In this document: in pieces, positions 29,854 through 48,600 of the stretch
Numbering within the stretch: the first letter of the stretch is position 1
How the letters are laid out: each line of letters starts with the position of its first letter
NCBI GenBank assembly: GCA_013115135.1
Contig: JABANP010000007.1
Coordinates: 62,001 to 126,000 of the forward strand
Origin: Perkinsus olseni
Lineage: Eukaryota; Perkinsozoa; Perkinsida; Perkinsidae
Reading direction: 5' to 3'
Length of the DNA stretch: 64,000 nucleotides
Program-made: the position numbers and the translations under genes
The notes under the pieces: model-generated
What the model saw: only the letters and a program-made list of their open reading frames with translations
Database searches by the model: none
What the model was told of the DNA's origin: nothing

Positions 29854-30227
29854 CTGCGAAGGGCTCCTGTACTACTGACAGCGCAACACCCACTGCCGCA
29901 GACGTAGCGAGGAAACGCTGAAGGAATTGTGCAACGTGCAAATATAACAGATGGTTTATACAGTGAGACCAAGCGGTCGTGCTATGAACGGCGGTGGAAG
30001 GGGACAAGGCCAGAGCGTCACTTTGCCTTGGGCGTTTTACCTAACCAAAATAGATGGAACCAGACTTTCTCGCGATTGACACTACGTTTGGCGCTGCTTT
30101 TCTTTTTCTTCCCAGAAGCGCCCGGAGTCCGCTGATTTGACGGATGCACGATCATGCTGGCTACCTTTGGGACGTGTAGGAGTCGCACCTGAAAGATCCC
30201 TTGAGTCACTGGGTTGTGAGGGAAGAC

Positions 30228-36447
<6,220 letters not shown>

Positions 36448-37053
36448 CTTGCACAACTGCGGAGACCCAGGATCGATTCGCGGCTCCGACACCTCGAGAC
36501 GTGCCCAAACCGTTTCTTCAGTCGATCTGAAATACACGCCCGCGTTGCGTTCTAGCGAGCGCGGTACGCAACATCTTGAATACCGGGACACACGGCTGGC
36601 TTGCAAGGAAGCCGACGTGAATCCTAAGCCGAAAGTTCTGCGGCCCAGAACCTAGCCACACCCGACGTGATATGTGCAGAGTAATCATTCACCATCTAGC
36701 CAAATGGTATAGCTGCGGAGTGCGAGCCATGACCCGAGCGAGGCGTTCTTGGAACATGTGGTGTGCGACTACCTAAGGCTGAGAGTTAGATAATCTAACC
36801 CGTCCCTGAATACTCGTATGAACGCAACTTCAATGCTCACGCCGCAAACCCACTCAGGATTGATCACACGAATGTATGTACAGTATAGCAGGAACGCTAT
36901 TGCAGAGTACTCTATCCCGTACAAGAACAGAGTGGAACACGACCATACATGGGCACTTCGCATATTCCTGGTGAGACCTCCGATGAAGGGACACCGTCAG
37001 TCGTACCGGACGGGTGCCACCTGCGAAGGAGAGAGCACTATGTCAGAAGAATG

Positions 37054-37096
37054 ACGAATCATGATGATTCGTGGGGATGATTCAATCATCCCCACG
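37054..37096. repeat. Two adjoining perfect inverted repeats
   Basis: ACGAATCA-TGA-TGATTCGT (37054-37072) is followed by CGTGGGGATGATT-C-AATCATCCCCACG (37070-37096), a 13-bp arm with a one-base loop. The two share three bases. Confidence 0.85.
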
Positions 37097-39220
37097 GGAC
37101 ACTTCTGAGACGAACAGCCAACATGACAGTTCGCGCTGGGCCGCTGCACTATCAAGCAGCACCTATCGATAGCTAATTCACTGATTAAACAGAGCACTGA
37201 GTGCGGTACAGTCGCGGAGATTCTCCGCGTTCTCAGCCAGTCTGGCGGATCCAGAGAACTCGGTCCGCCGAACGCTTCGGCAGCACGATACCGCCCGGAC
37301 TGAGAACGGTCCGCCCGTCACGGGCGTGTCATAGTGTCATATCGGAGAGGGTCCATTTTTCCATCTCCTCCACAATTCTTTCCATTGGCGGAGCACCCTG
37401 CGCACGTGTCACACGTGTATCATACGTGCGCTCTCCGATACACGATATCACAGTGATACGATCTAATACAGTAGGGAATTCGATACGCCGAGTCGGCAAC
37501 TCAAACCCGATGCCAGAACCAAACACGTCAAGCAGCACAGCATTGGCCGGACACTTGTCACTTCACTAATTCCACCGCTATTACTTGTGAAGGCTCCGCC
37601 GAGAAACACTACTGAGCTACAGTGCCATCGACAAACCCTGCTGAACAGTATGGTACTGTCAGCGTGTAAGTGTTTGATTCTCGAACCCAAACCCTCATCG
37701 CAGGTCATCACCGTATAGTCATCAAGCTGAGTTTGCTTACTTGACGAACAATGACAGCTGGCAACCGTAAGAGTGATCGAGTGTCCAACAGTTCAGTGAT
37801 GCGTCAGGGATCGTCTCTCACACATAACTTTCTTCTGCTCGTGGGCGCCATCTATAGATCATCATACTTTCTTGAAAGACTTCAATGAAGTCACTTCATT
37901 AGTATCCAATTCAACTAGTACGGTTAGCCCACTAAACGCCAACCGGGTTGCGCCTATCCATGTCATCATTATCGCCAGGCGGTCATCATTCTTCGCTTGC
38001 AAGGTTAGCCCTCGTGAGGCATCCTGCCACGGACTTGCTGGACCGCCGTAGATAACTGCTTACTTTCGATGACGCTGATCGGCGTGGCCGAGGCCCCCAG
38101 CGACCCTGATCCGTGTTTTGTGGGCGATTCTCAACAGCCTAGGATCTTATTGGCCGTACCTTGCGGAAGAAGTGTAGGAATCGCGTACAGGTCAAAAACC
38201 GTCAACAACCTTCGTTGATCGGCGTAGCCGAGACGACGGCGAGACATACATATGCCACGATACTACCGGTACTTGACTTGCTGTTCAACAGCAACTTGCT
38301 CTTGAATCTCATCACTGATATCCTTGAAGATGAGCTAGGAGGGAATAAGTGAAGCTTCTTCTCGTGATAGTCACTCGAACACGAACTAACAACATCATCA
38401 GCCTCACCGGGAAGGTGACCATGGACCAAAAAAAGGCTCTAGTCAGAGTCAGTTGAATGAGAAGTCGTATTATGAAACCCGGTTTTGAAAACCTACCGGA
38501 AGTTTCCAAACACATATACCATCCAGACAGGATAGCTTCTCAGCTCCGCCAGGGATGGTCGGGCAGGAGACTAGCGCACAATAACCGGGAGACAGAAATA
38601 CGTCAATCTCCTTAATCATTATCATACAAAGGGAACCAAGTCATTGTCACTAGCCACTGTCTTTCACCCAAGAGTAATCCTGTTGCGACTGCTTTAACCG
38701 CAGCGGCAATTACGTGGGTAGAGCCGAAGATAAACCGTTCATCATAAACGCATGGTACGAATTGCGCATAGTATGCCTAATCTGATATGATTCGTATCCC
38801 CGTTTCACACTTCTGGCTCGCTCAACGGGCCTTCACAGGTCAGGAACATTCTAGCCGTGGCCGTTATCATCAACTACTGCGCGGTAACGGTTTCAGCCTA
38901 GGCGTGATAGCCGACGACTTGAGCATATCCTTCGTCGACTATGTCGAAGCCGTTGAGTAGTACGCCGCGGAGCTGGTGACTAAAGGAGTAAGCTCTAAAC
39001 GTGACTGAACGGAGACGCCAACCACGGACGGAAGAAAACGGCGAAAACGCTGCCGTGATGGTGTGTTCAGATTCTGAACCGCATCTGGTTCGTGTCGGCA
39101 CATTCAAAAAATGTAGCTGTCACGCAAGGTCATCCTGAGGATTACCTCGAGGGTCGAGGAAAGCGTCAATGATGCCATATCCCAGTGAGCAGAAGAACAT
39201 GGGTTGGGCCTACGCTACAG

Positions 39221-39323
39221 ACTCTGCAGTGCAGAGTCCGCGGTGCAGACCGTCCATAAACGGTCCAAACGGTATTACCGTAAGGTCCTGAGTCTTTGTG
39301 CTGTAGTTTCTAACCGTAACGGT
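39221..39323. repeat. Cluster of four short palindromes built on ACCGT/ACGGT
   Basis: The four are ACTCTGCA-G-TGCAGAGT (39221-39237), GACCGT...ACGGTC (39248-39265), ACGGTA-T-TACCGT (39269-39281) and ACCGT-A-ACGGT (39313-39323). All arms are perfect. Confidence 0.8.
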
Positions 39324-39739
39324 AAGGTTCTTACCTCAAGCCAGGCCGGCCAGTCATGCCGCATGGTGCGACCAGCGTCAGCGTCTGTCACGCGACTCAG
39401 AAAGTTGACTGGCAAGATGATGATGATGATGATGATGGATGCAACGGGCGAGCCAAATAGATGCAAGACAATCGTTCGCCGTTACATTACAAGGCATGCT
39501 ACTGAGTTTTTCGCCACTGGACCACATACCAAGGACCCTCGCAACTCAGCACGGGCTATATCATCTACTGCAAAGGTTATAATATGTCACCGCTTTAAAC
39601 ATCCTCAGCAAAAAACGTGCCAGATCCACAGAACTATGTACTGGCAAGAAAACAATGCTGGACAGCCAGTAGGTCTTTCCATCATCGATACCTGACAAAT
39701 AGAACAATGGAAACAGACGACATCAAGTCCTGTATCGGC

Positions 39740-42700
39740 CTACGTATTTCCCATAGGTGGCGGTCCCATCGGCGGCGGTCCCATAGGCGGCTGGCCCATC
39801 GGCGGTTGGCCCATCGGCGGTTGGCCCATCGGCGGTTGGCCCATCGGCGGTTGGTTCATCGGCGGTTGCCCCATCGGTGGTGGGCCGCTGGGCATATGAC
39901 TGCCCATCGGTGGAGGAGGCGCTTGCCCCATTGGCGGCATTGTCGGCATCTGCGGGTTCTTAGGTTGCTCAGAACCGTACATTCCAGCCGGCGGAGGAGG
40001 TAATTGCGCGCCCCCTTGAGGTACAGGCATCTGCGGCCCACCGGGCATCATAGCCTGCGGAGCTAGACCCGAGTTCTGAGGGGTGCCTGCAGCAGCACGA
40101 GCAGGAACTCCCGCGAAAATGGGGCCTGTTCAAAAAAGCGATGCTCATAGGTAGTGCTCAAAGGGAGCCCGTCAGCAACTTAGATGGAGTCAAACTCATT
40201 CGGCATTATAAGGTATATTCCATCCGACACGCATGAACAAGCACAATGATGCGAAGCAGGAGGGGGGAATCGGACGACCAGGACGGCCAGCTCATACCTC
40301 TGGGCTGGTTGGCTCCGCCGATGCGATGAAGGAACTCTTGATAGCTCATCTGCATACCTGATGCAAGCAAGAAAACAGTGGGCACCCCAGAAGTTTGTAT
40401 TTCTCCATGGCTACAACGCAGCACAGACCTCAAGCGCTGAACGCATGGGAAGGGAGGAAAGCCTCTCCTCACTCACCGATGGTCTTATCCTCTATCAGGT
40501 TGGAGAAGAATCGGACCTCGTTCTGGTTTCCCTGTGGTACCAGGATGAGTTGCATCATCGGAGGCGACCTGTCCAGCCTCAGCTGGTCGATGATCGACAC
40601 CACTCGGTGACCTGACGAGGAGCCGATAGCGGAAGAGACAACCATCGGAAAGAGGGACCATCAGGCTGATCGCGGCGAATCAGCATGGGGCTCATTGGCA
40701 ACTTACATGTATCATCCGGCGAGTCCCGAACAAGGCATCCCTCCTGAATTAAAAAGAAAGATGAAGTAGTTCCCAGTCAACACGAGGACCGGAGAAGACC
40801 AAAACTCACGACAGCAGAGAACTGTGAAACGAATCAAAAGCGAGCAGACTTTCCGGCTACATGCAAGGGAGAGAGCGTACAGGTTGAAGAGGGCCCGATT
40901 CGTCAGGAATGTGAATTTGTATCTTACCCCCATCTCAACACGAAGTTGATCCAAGGATGGGACGTTGAAGAGCGAGTGTAGCAGCTGTGGGGAAGCAGCC
41001 TTGCCAATCCACATCATAATGGACTCTCCATCTTCTTGCAGGTAGACTCCGTCCTGAGGGGTTACAATGACGTTACACAGTAATCCAGCTACTCCGGACC
41101 AGCGATAAAATTTCAACTACACGACCGACGGCGGCGGTATCAGACTTACCCCGGACATGTTCTCAGCACTCAGAGCGATAGAGGGTGGTAATACTACTCT
41201 TTGGGTATTCGGGTCTATCGTACCTGCCATGGTATGCATCACACTCAGGACGGGGAGGGAGTTGCTCAGTCGATCAAAACGGCGGCTAGGATGGGCCCGA
41301 GCCTCTCCGACTCCGGAATCCATGGTGGAAGCGTTGTGGCTCACCTTCATCGCCAGACAGCTGGTGAACTGCAAACATCCTTGGGTAGAACAGTGCAGCC
41401 TGTAAAGGCACCGAGATCGATTCATGCCTGCGATACACACAAAGTCGATCGGCAATTGACCCGATTCCGTCACTCACCTTGTCCAGTAGTAGACCCTCTG
41501 ATCCGGCGGAACGTCGCTCGTCGCTCGGAACATGGGCGACTTCAAAAGCCCAAGGACCTGCAAAAGCCGGCGAAGTGAAGGCATTCGTCCAACTAGCGTT
41601 CCTACATGGAGCGGCAGAGGTCGGACGGCTTCAATATGAGACGGCGTGGATGTGACTATCTGGGCGATGGTATTCTGTATCTAACGAACCGTAGCGTTTG
41701 AGGCCAACTTCATCCAAAAGTGGACCAGAACTGACCAGACTCCTGGCATCAGATAGCTTGCTGTTGGCCTCCATTGCCTTGTCGCAGGCCAGCGATGCCA
41801 TCAGCCCCGTGGCAACTTCTGGATCGGTGGTGTCAAGAACCTGCGCTCGACTTATCGCCCTGCCGTTGTGAGAGGAAGTACCTCATCGATGTTGCCGGTC
41901 GTAGGCAGCTGAACTGTGTGGACTCGTATTCTCCGCTCGCCATTAGAGCTCGTGAAGAGCAAGGCGCACTGTACGCAGACGAAAGGATCTACTGGACCTC
42001 CCCCGCCAGCTCCAGAGTTGCCCTACAACAAACAACGATGGCTCAGCTCGACGGAAGGCCATTGGTAGCGGGGCGGCGCTGTTTTGTCTACATCAGCATC
42101 CGGCTCCAGTGTAATAGAAAAAGTCTGATCTTCGTGACAGTTAGGGACAACGAGGAGGTCACGGCTCCTGAGATGACCAAGATCCACAAGGGGCTGTCGT
42201 AATAGCAACGGCAACACGGAAAAGGTGGCCCACGTATACTGGACTCCTTCGCCCCGTTAAACAGCGCGCTATGATGTGATGCTCACCTTACGAACATGTG
42301 ACCGTAAAAGTTGGTTATCTTCCACCCTTTACTAACACGCACGCGCATGACCGCCTCCCAGCCCATATCCCGCGTGCATACATGCTGCAGCTCAGCCCGG
42401 AGCTTCTCCCCTGAGGAGAAGACAAATCTCAAAATTCCAAACTCTCGATCGGACTACCTTGAACGTCAGCTCGGAAGCCAGGATAGTATCTTATGTCGCC
42501 GCCCGTGTACCGCGCCAAGGGCGATATCGAGGCAACATCCTGGGCAGAAACCGTGCATGCAAGCACAATGGCTTGAAGGCATTACCATGTACATGCTGGT
42601 GGTGAGAAACATCTCCGCCGTGATTTGAACCCGGGTGAGTTCCCCAGCCAGCTCCTTGTATCTAGCAGTGCCCACCATACCAAACTTCCACTGCCCCACA

Positions 42701-45230
42701 AGGCGACTGCCACTACTACCCCTCAACGGTAGGCTTGAGCATCTCAATCTCCCGATCCGTGTTGAGCAGCCTCAGGTTCTCCTTCGTTGACTTCAGCGCG
42801 CTCGGTCCCACAGAGGGTATCGTACCTTACCGATCCAGCATCACCAAGCGTGGGTCCACCGAGCAGAGACCTACTGGCGCAGATGATGAGCTTTCCGCCG
42901 ACATGCTTCATGGACATCCACGCTGCCTTCACTGCCGCTGCCAGACACGACTCGTTCGACCTTGACAGAAGCGTCGGCTGCTGCTGAATCACGCGGGACC
43001 ATCGTGGCTCTTACCGAGACTGCTGGAACATCTCCGGCAAGTTCGTTAGCAACTGGGATAGCTGTGTCCCGCATTCCTGCGCCTGAGCTCGAAGCGTGCT
43101 CGCCACACGTACTAACGGGGGATAGAATTACCGGCACCAAAATGTCGTCGGGTAGAGGAAGAAAGGGATCCTCCAAGTCCGACACAACAAGCATCTGAGG
43201 CTGCGACAACCTCGAGTTTAGATTGTAAAAATGAATCTGACAGGAGCAACTCCGCGCAGGTTCGATCCCTGCACCCGGCATCGTACCGAAGAGTCGTATG
43301 TCATGATTCCAACGAGGGCCCTTTCTCCACCAGGAAAACTCTGACCCTCCACCAGATCCTTAATAGCGGCAGCAGCGGTCGCCAATGCCCCCGACGCTAC
43401 AGCTTGATATCTGCGAAATGTGGTATGCCCCTCGAAAATCCCCACCCATGCCAAGCCTACGTTGACTCCAGCAGAAACATGAAAACCGGTGGCTGTGGTG
43501 GGCGCACCTGAGAGGAGATGAATGTCGCTACCTGCCTCCCATCTCCATCGGAGCATCTCTCAAGACCAGCCCCTCAATGGACTACCATGTATTCAGCTGG
43601 GGCTATAAAAGTCAACAGTTCCGTTGACAAGTTCAGGTCTCTCGTACCGGTCCGCACGCCGCATTGTGTCGTCCAGATGGCAGTAGTACCTACGCCGCAG
43701 GACCCTGTGCCCGTGGACCCTTTAGAGGCAACTGGTAGTACGTCTGCGGTGTATCCCCAACATAACCGCACATGTTGCACTGCCACTTTCGGCCATTCTG
43801 ATCCCAGATAACGAACGGGTTGATATACCTGACCGTGAGGAGGTACAATTTCAGACTGAAATTTTCAGTCCAGTGGAGACAAGAAAAACTTCATAAAATC
43901 CACGACACCGTCCAGACGCTATCAGGTTGATAGCGCTAACGATCCGGGATCCCCGAGAGCTGACGCTATCAGCCCTCGGAAATACCGAAGCCCGCGAACC
44001 CCACGGTCGGAGAATACGAGAAGTCAACAACAGAAGCCCCCCGCTGCTCACGATCTGCATCTCTTGCATCGAACAACAGTGCTAACTCCAACAGCGTTGA
44101 AGTTGACTGTGGGGACTTCGGGACAGCCAGCCGGGACCGGAGCCAAGGGCTGGAAGTACATACCTGATGATGTCTTGCATCAAGTGCCGCGAGAGAAAGA
44201 GCATAAAGCAACCCAAAGATTCACAGGGGATCTACATCTATTTGTCTTAAAATTGCATGCCACAAACCATCCAGGAGCATCCTGATCGGCGATGAGGGTC
44301 GGGGTACTACCTATGGGCATCTTCGTCTTGGACCGCACACTGACGGAGTTGGGGAACTTGGACACGCTGCACCGAACGAAGTGCGGGGGCGATGAGAACT
44401 CAGCCGAGTCAGCCATCTGGCAGCAGCGCACGCTCCTCAGCGAACTATCGCTGTAACCCTACCCGCTGCTCATCTCTAGCTTCCGTCTGGGCTCCACCGA
44501 AACCGCCACTGAGCAGCTGGTCTGAGGAGGACGGAGACTGTCCATACGCTAATCCAATGCTACTGGTACTCGGCTGAGGAGGCAAGTTCGATCCCTGGTG
44601 ACTGGCGAAGTCCGACTGACCCCCGAATGCAGCAGGCACCGGAGGCCCAGTGTGGTTCATGAATGATCCGGACTGAAAGACAGATGGAATTCAGCAACAA
44701 CACACGAAGGGTTCCAACGGTGCTCACCCCCTGCTGGCCATACCCTCCTGCTGATCCAGACGGCGGCGGTACTCCTCCCATGGATGGGGGTTGGACCATC
44801 TACGTAATGATGGATACACTACTGCCCTAGGCCCTGCTTCTATGCCAGACCACCCCACTATTACCCCTGGCCCTCCCTGAGGGGGCATGCCGAACTGCTG
44901 TTGGCCCCCGGCAGCCGGCGGGGGTGGTGTAGCCGACTGCACCGGACCCCCTGCCATTGTGGGAGGTGGTGGTGGGGTCATAACGCCACCCATGCCTCCT
45001 GGGGGATGACCATTCGCCATCGTCGGACCTAGTAGCAGGACGGAAGTACACAGTCTGCGTTTAAGGCACCCAAAACGGCGATCCTCCCGCCTAGCGACAC
45101 CAGCAAAGATCCCTTCAGTACTACCGCCGGGTCCGAAAGGGCTCGTCTGTGGCGCTCCAGCTTGTTGCTGGTGGGGAGGCGCCATCCCGAACGGGCTGCT
45201 ACTGTAACCCGGTTGCTGTTGGGGTTGCAT
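39740..45230 (-). CDS. SEC24: SEC24 COPII cargo-adaptor subunit, copy 1
   Basis: SEC24 pairs with SEC23 in the inner COPII coat and picks cargo at ER exit sites. The N-terminus is Pro/Gln/Gly-rich ([15 protein letters not shown]). The zinc finger half [14 protein letters not shown] lies near 43770, with [11 protein letters not shown] and APAEYMV after it. The trunk has [11 protein letters not shown] and, across intron 43237-43286, [20 protein letters not shown]. The beta sheet region has [20 protein letters not shown] (about 41940). The gelsolin-like domain has [20 protein letters not shown] (about 41030), [20 protein letters not shown] and [11 protein letters not shown] (about 40340). Unusually, after the gelsolin domain the frame goes on for roughly 120 residues of Pro/Gly/Met-rich tail with about ten [10 protein letters not shown] repeats, ending at 39740. 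SEC24 normally stops soon after the gelsolin domain. Many short introns; several borders approximate. Confidence 0.88.
43237..43286 (-). other. SEC24 copy-1 intron that is an antisense tRNA 3' half
   Basis: This 50-nt intron (GTACGA...GTCAG) has exons either side that read [10 protein letters not shown], as in other SEC24 proteins. On the plus strand it reads as the 3' half of a long-variable-arm tRNA: variable stem GGAG-CAA-CTCC, T-arm GCAGG-TTCGATC-CCTGC with a perfect 5-bp stem, then ACCCGGCA. No matching 5' half is present. Confidence 0.6.
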
Positions 45231-45653
45231 GACGAAGTCAACCCGGAAAAGCGACTGCCACTATCTTTCCACGCAGATGTATCGTAGCACCTCCACAGCT
45301 GGAGCTTAACGAGATTGTCAAGCACAGCAGACACCCGCCTCCTACAGTTGAGAGCGTTAGCCCCAACCCCCGATTACGCTGGACCACTGAACTCAGAAAA
45401 CAGCCGGACACGCCGAAACCAGAACAATGCTGAGCCGCCATTCTTCAGTACTGCTGCAGGGCAGTGCACTGGTAGGTGGTGACTGCGGAAGGCATAGAGA
45501 ACAGGACCCAAGACGGGAGGAGAAGGAACAAGTATACTCTTCATTGGTAAAGGGTACAGGCGCCCAGTGATGCTGATGGTGGAGTAGCTACCACTTCTAC
45601 CAGCAGCCTCGGCTGACGATGTTCACCGACAGTGGTTGAAGCTATAAATCGCA
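45231..45653. other. Intergenic between the two SEC24 genes
   Basis: About 420 bp holding the 3' end region of copy 2 and the promoter of copy 1. Nothing specific was recognised. Confidence 0.4.
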
Positions 45654-48600
45654 CTATTGTCTATATGCCTGGTTGGTAGGGGGATGAGAGTAGTTGTTTC
45701 CCATGGTCGGGGGAGGCGGGGGCGCCTGATAGACGACGTCCAGGCCGTCTACAAAGTACGACTATTCACCTGTTGCTGATAGCCGTAGTTGCTCCCTGGG
45801 GTGCCTGCCATCATGGGTGGCGGCGGGGGAGGCCCTCCATGGGCCATGCCCGTCTTACCAGCAAGTGCGGGGGGAGCTGACGAGAAAAAATATACCAACA
45901 ACCCACCAACGTCAAGCACGTACCCATGGCGGCCATCGGTGTGTTCCTACCACCAGCGGATGGAGGATGCTGCTGCTGACTAGGCATCGCCGGAGGGCTA
46001 TTCATCTGTTGCTGAGGGAAGCCTCCCATCGCAGCCGCAGTCCCAACCGGCACAGTCTGGCCGCGGAGCTGAAGCAACAAAGTGGAGACAAACTCAGACC
46101 ACCTCCCCTCCCGACGTACTCCCAACCTCTGCACGAACTCTTCGTACGAGATTTGGGTGCCCGCTGTTCTGTCCGCTACCAGCCTCTCGAAGAACCTAAG
46201 GGGCAAGGCGCTGCACTAGAACGGGAGCCCGTCAGACAGCCTACTTGTTTTCCTGTGGATGTCCTTGTGGGAGTATGACCAGCGGCATGTAGTGACGACG
46301 GTCCCTTCTAAGTTGGTCTATTATGTTCGTTAGTCGGACAGCTGCCAAACGAGCATGATCACAATCTGGGAGCCTCTCGGCAGAATCATTACAATTATCA
46401 TCACCGGTGCTGACGATGGCTCCGGAGCCCAGTTCGGTAGAGATCTCCACGAGAGACCCAACGCCGAATACTCCATTCAAAAATTGACCTGATACGCCTT
46501 GCCCCAACCTAACAAGGACCCAGGTCGGAATCGTACGATGAGAAGCGGAAGGTGTGGTATGCACGGATGCACAAGTACTACCATAGGAAGATGTTCTCTC
46601 CATCTTCGATAATGAAAGCTCCATCAGCGGACATGGACTGTGCAGATAGTGGATGAATCTGAGAACGGTATCTCCCATTAACAAAAGTGATCCACGACTT
46701 GGGGATAATGAGGAACAATCTTGCTATCTTGCTCCATCTTGCGCATTCTTAAGCCCTCCTTCGGCTATCGCTCACCTCCTCTGGCAGTTCGGTCCGTTCA
46801 CTCTCATCACCCTTGATGGGGTATCCAGCAGGCGTGCCAGCTAGGTTATGCACCTGAGTAACGTGCCGTTATCCGCACCAACCAGTAACGCCCGTCAGAA
46901 TGATAGTAGTAGCAGACAAGGTCATCTGGTGAGGCGAAACGATGAAGCGAATGCCTACCGCGAACATCCTCGGACTAGCTAGTGCATCTGCCAGAGTGAT
47001 TGGGAGAGACTCGAACCTGAGATCAGTGGTCAACGTCACATGCCACCGTGCATCGGCAGCTACCACAGTACGGCTACTTAGTCAGTCCGTTCACAAGCAC
47101 TTATAACCATCAAAGAACGTGAGCGCCTCGAACAACGGCAAATTTATACCATTGCGCGAACTATCACTACTATTCCTACTGTTTCTACTATTACCTATGG
47201 GCCTCATACGCCCTCATGTCGCGAGTTATATCACCAGCAGCACTAAAGACATCGCTCTTGAGCAGGCCGAGGACCAACCTGAAGACATCATGAAAAAAAT
47301 TAGGTTGTGCACGGTCCGTGCCAGTAGCGTAAACCAAGACTGTTCATCAACACCTTTGGTGAAGTGCCCTACCCTGGAAGTGCCTCGAGGCTCTCTAGAC
47401 GACCATTAGGACCAGACAGGGCAGCTTGGGTCGTGTCCAGGAGGTACCTGTTGACACTGGCTAAGAGGCCCCTTCCATCCCCTCGGCGTACTTTCGCGCG
47501 TCGCTCACGTTGTGCGACTCATTGATGGCATACTTGCCCATAATAATGGCAGCCGCCTGGGCATCACATGATGCCATCACTTGCTCGACCTAAGATACCA
47601 TCAAAGATACTCTCACAACCAGTAGCAATCTCCTAGCCTACATCCAACGACTTAGGGAACTGCGACGTATTAACGCGAATGCGGCGCTCTCCAGCCGAAG
47701 AGGTGTACAGCAATGCTGCTTGGATGCACACCGAGCGTGCTTGCGGGCCGGAGAACTGATACAGACACGATAGCTTCCAAGGTCGATGCTGGCAACAAAC
47801 AAGTACATCCTTATTGACGCCCACGATGCAACCGAACGTCTCATCCTCCGTGCAGTTAGGCGCCACCAGCAGGTTGCGAGTCCTACCACACCAAGATTTG
47901 CTCTTCAATGCTGATGACTACCGCCTTCTCCTTACCGCTGGAACAGATGACCATGATAGCTCTTGAGTTCATAGCCAGGAGAAACTCTGAACTTCATAAC
48001 TGCCTCGAAGCCCGTCTCGCCTGCGAAGGAATCTTGATGACCGTTTCAGAAGGTTAGCGTATCTTACGTGTGAGCATGTGCTGGATATCCTGCCGCAGTT
48101 GCTCGCCCCGGAAGGCCTCCCGGAACAGCGGGTAGTACCGCATGTCGCCACCCGTGTACTTCGCCAATGGGGCCAATGACGCGAGATCCTGCAACAAAAC
48201 AACTCAGTCGCCCCGAGGTCCCGGGTTCGATTCCCACACCCCGCAACTACCATATGCAAGTTGTCAGTTGCAACGAAGAGCTCCACTGTGATCTGTACGG
48301 CGATGAGGTCCAAGGTCATATCCTTGAACACCGACGACGCTGGAGCCACCATGCTGGTCGCATCTACGAAGGGGGCATCATCAATACTCGCTAGTACGGC
48401 AGACGACACTACTACCAGGCGCCCGCTCCTCCTTCTTTAGTTTGCCAGGGGTAAGCTCGATGGGCTTGGTACAGGAGAAAGATACTAAGTTTGCCACCCA
48501 AATGACGCATGACCAAGTTCGCCAACTTGACGGCTGCTGTGATGCAACAGCAGTCACTTGCCACCGAGGGTGGGTTCATCTCGGCAAGGCTGTCAAGGAC

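Larger units (their letters stand above)
36448..39739. other. Gene-poor stretch, palindromes only
   Basis: About 3.3 kb upstream of ISWI and downstream of the first SEC24 gene. I find only short frames without domains, perfect hairpins at 37054-37096 and a cluster of small palindromes at 39221-39323. A (GAT)n run lies at about 39417-39436. It may hold promoter and 3' UTR sequence. Confidence 0.4.

Noticed and set aside
42871..43281. Open frame starting [12 protein letters not shown] upstream of the SEC24 trunk
   Set aside because: GIEPA-type peptides are the usual antisense translation of tRNA T-arms; the piece is an intron and only the part from IHFYNLNS on is coding.
43237..43286. A complete functional tRNA gene
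   Set aside because: Only the 3' half is visible; no acceptor-matching 5' half (TGCCGGGT) or D-arm lies at the right distance.
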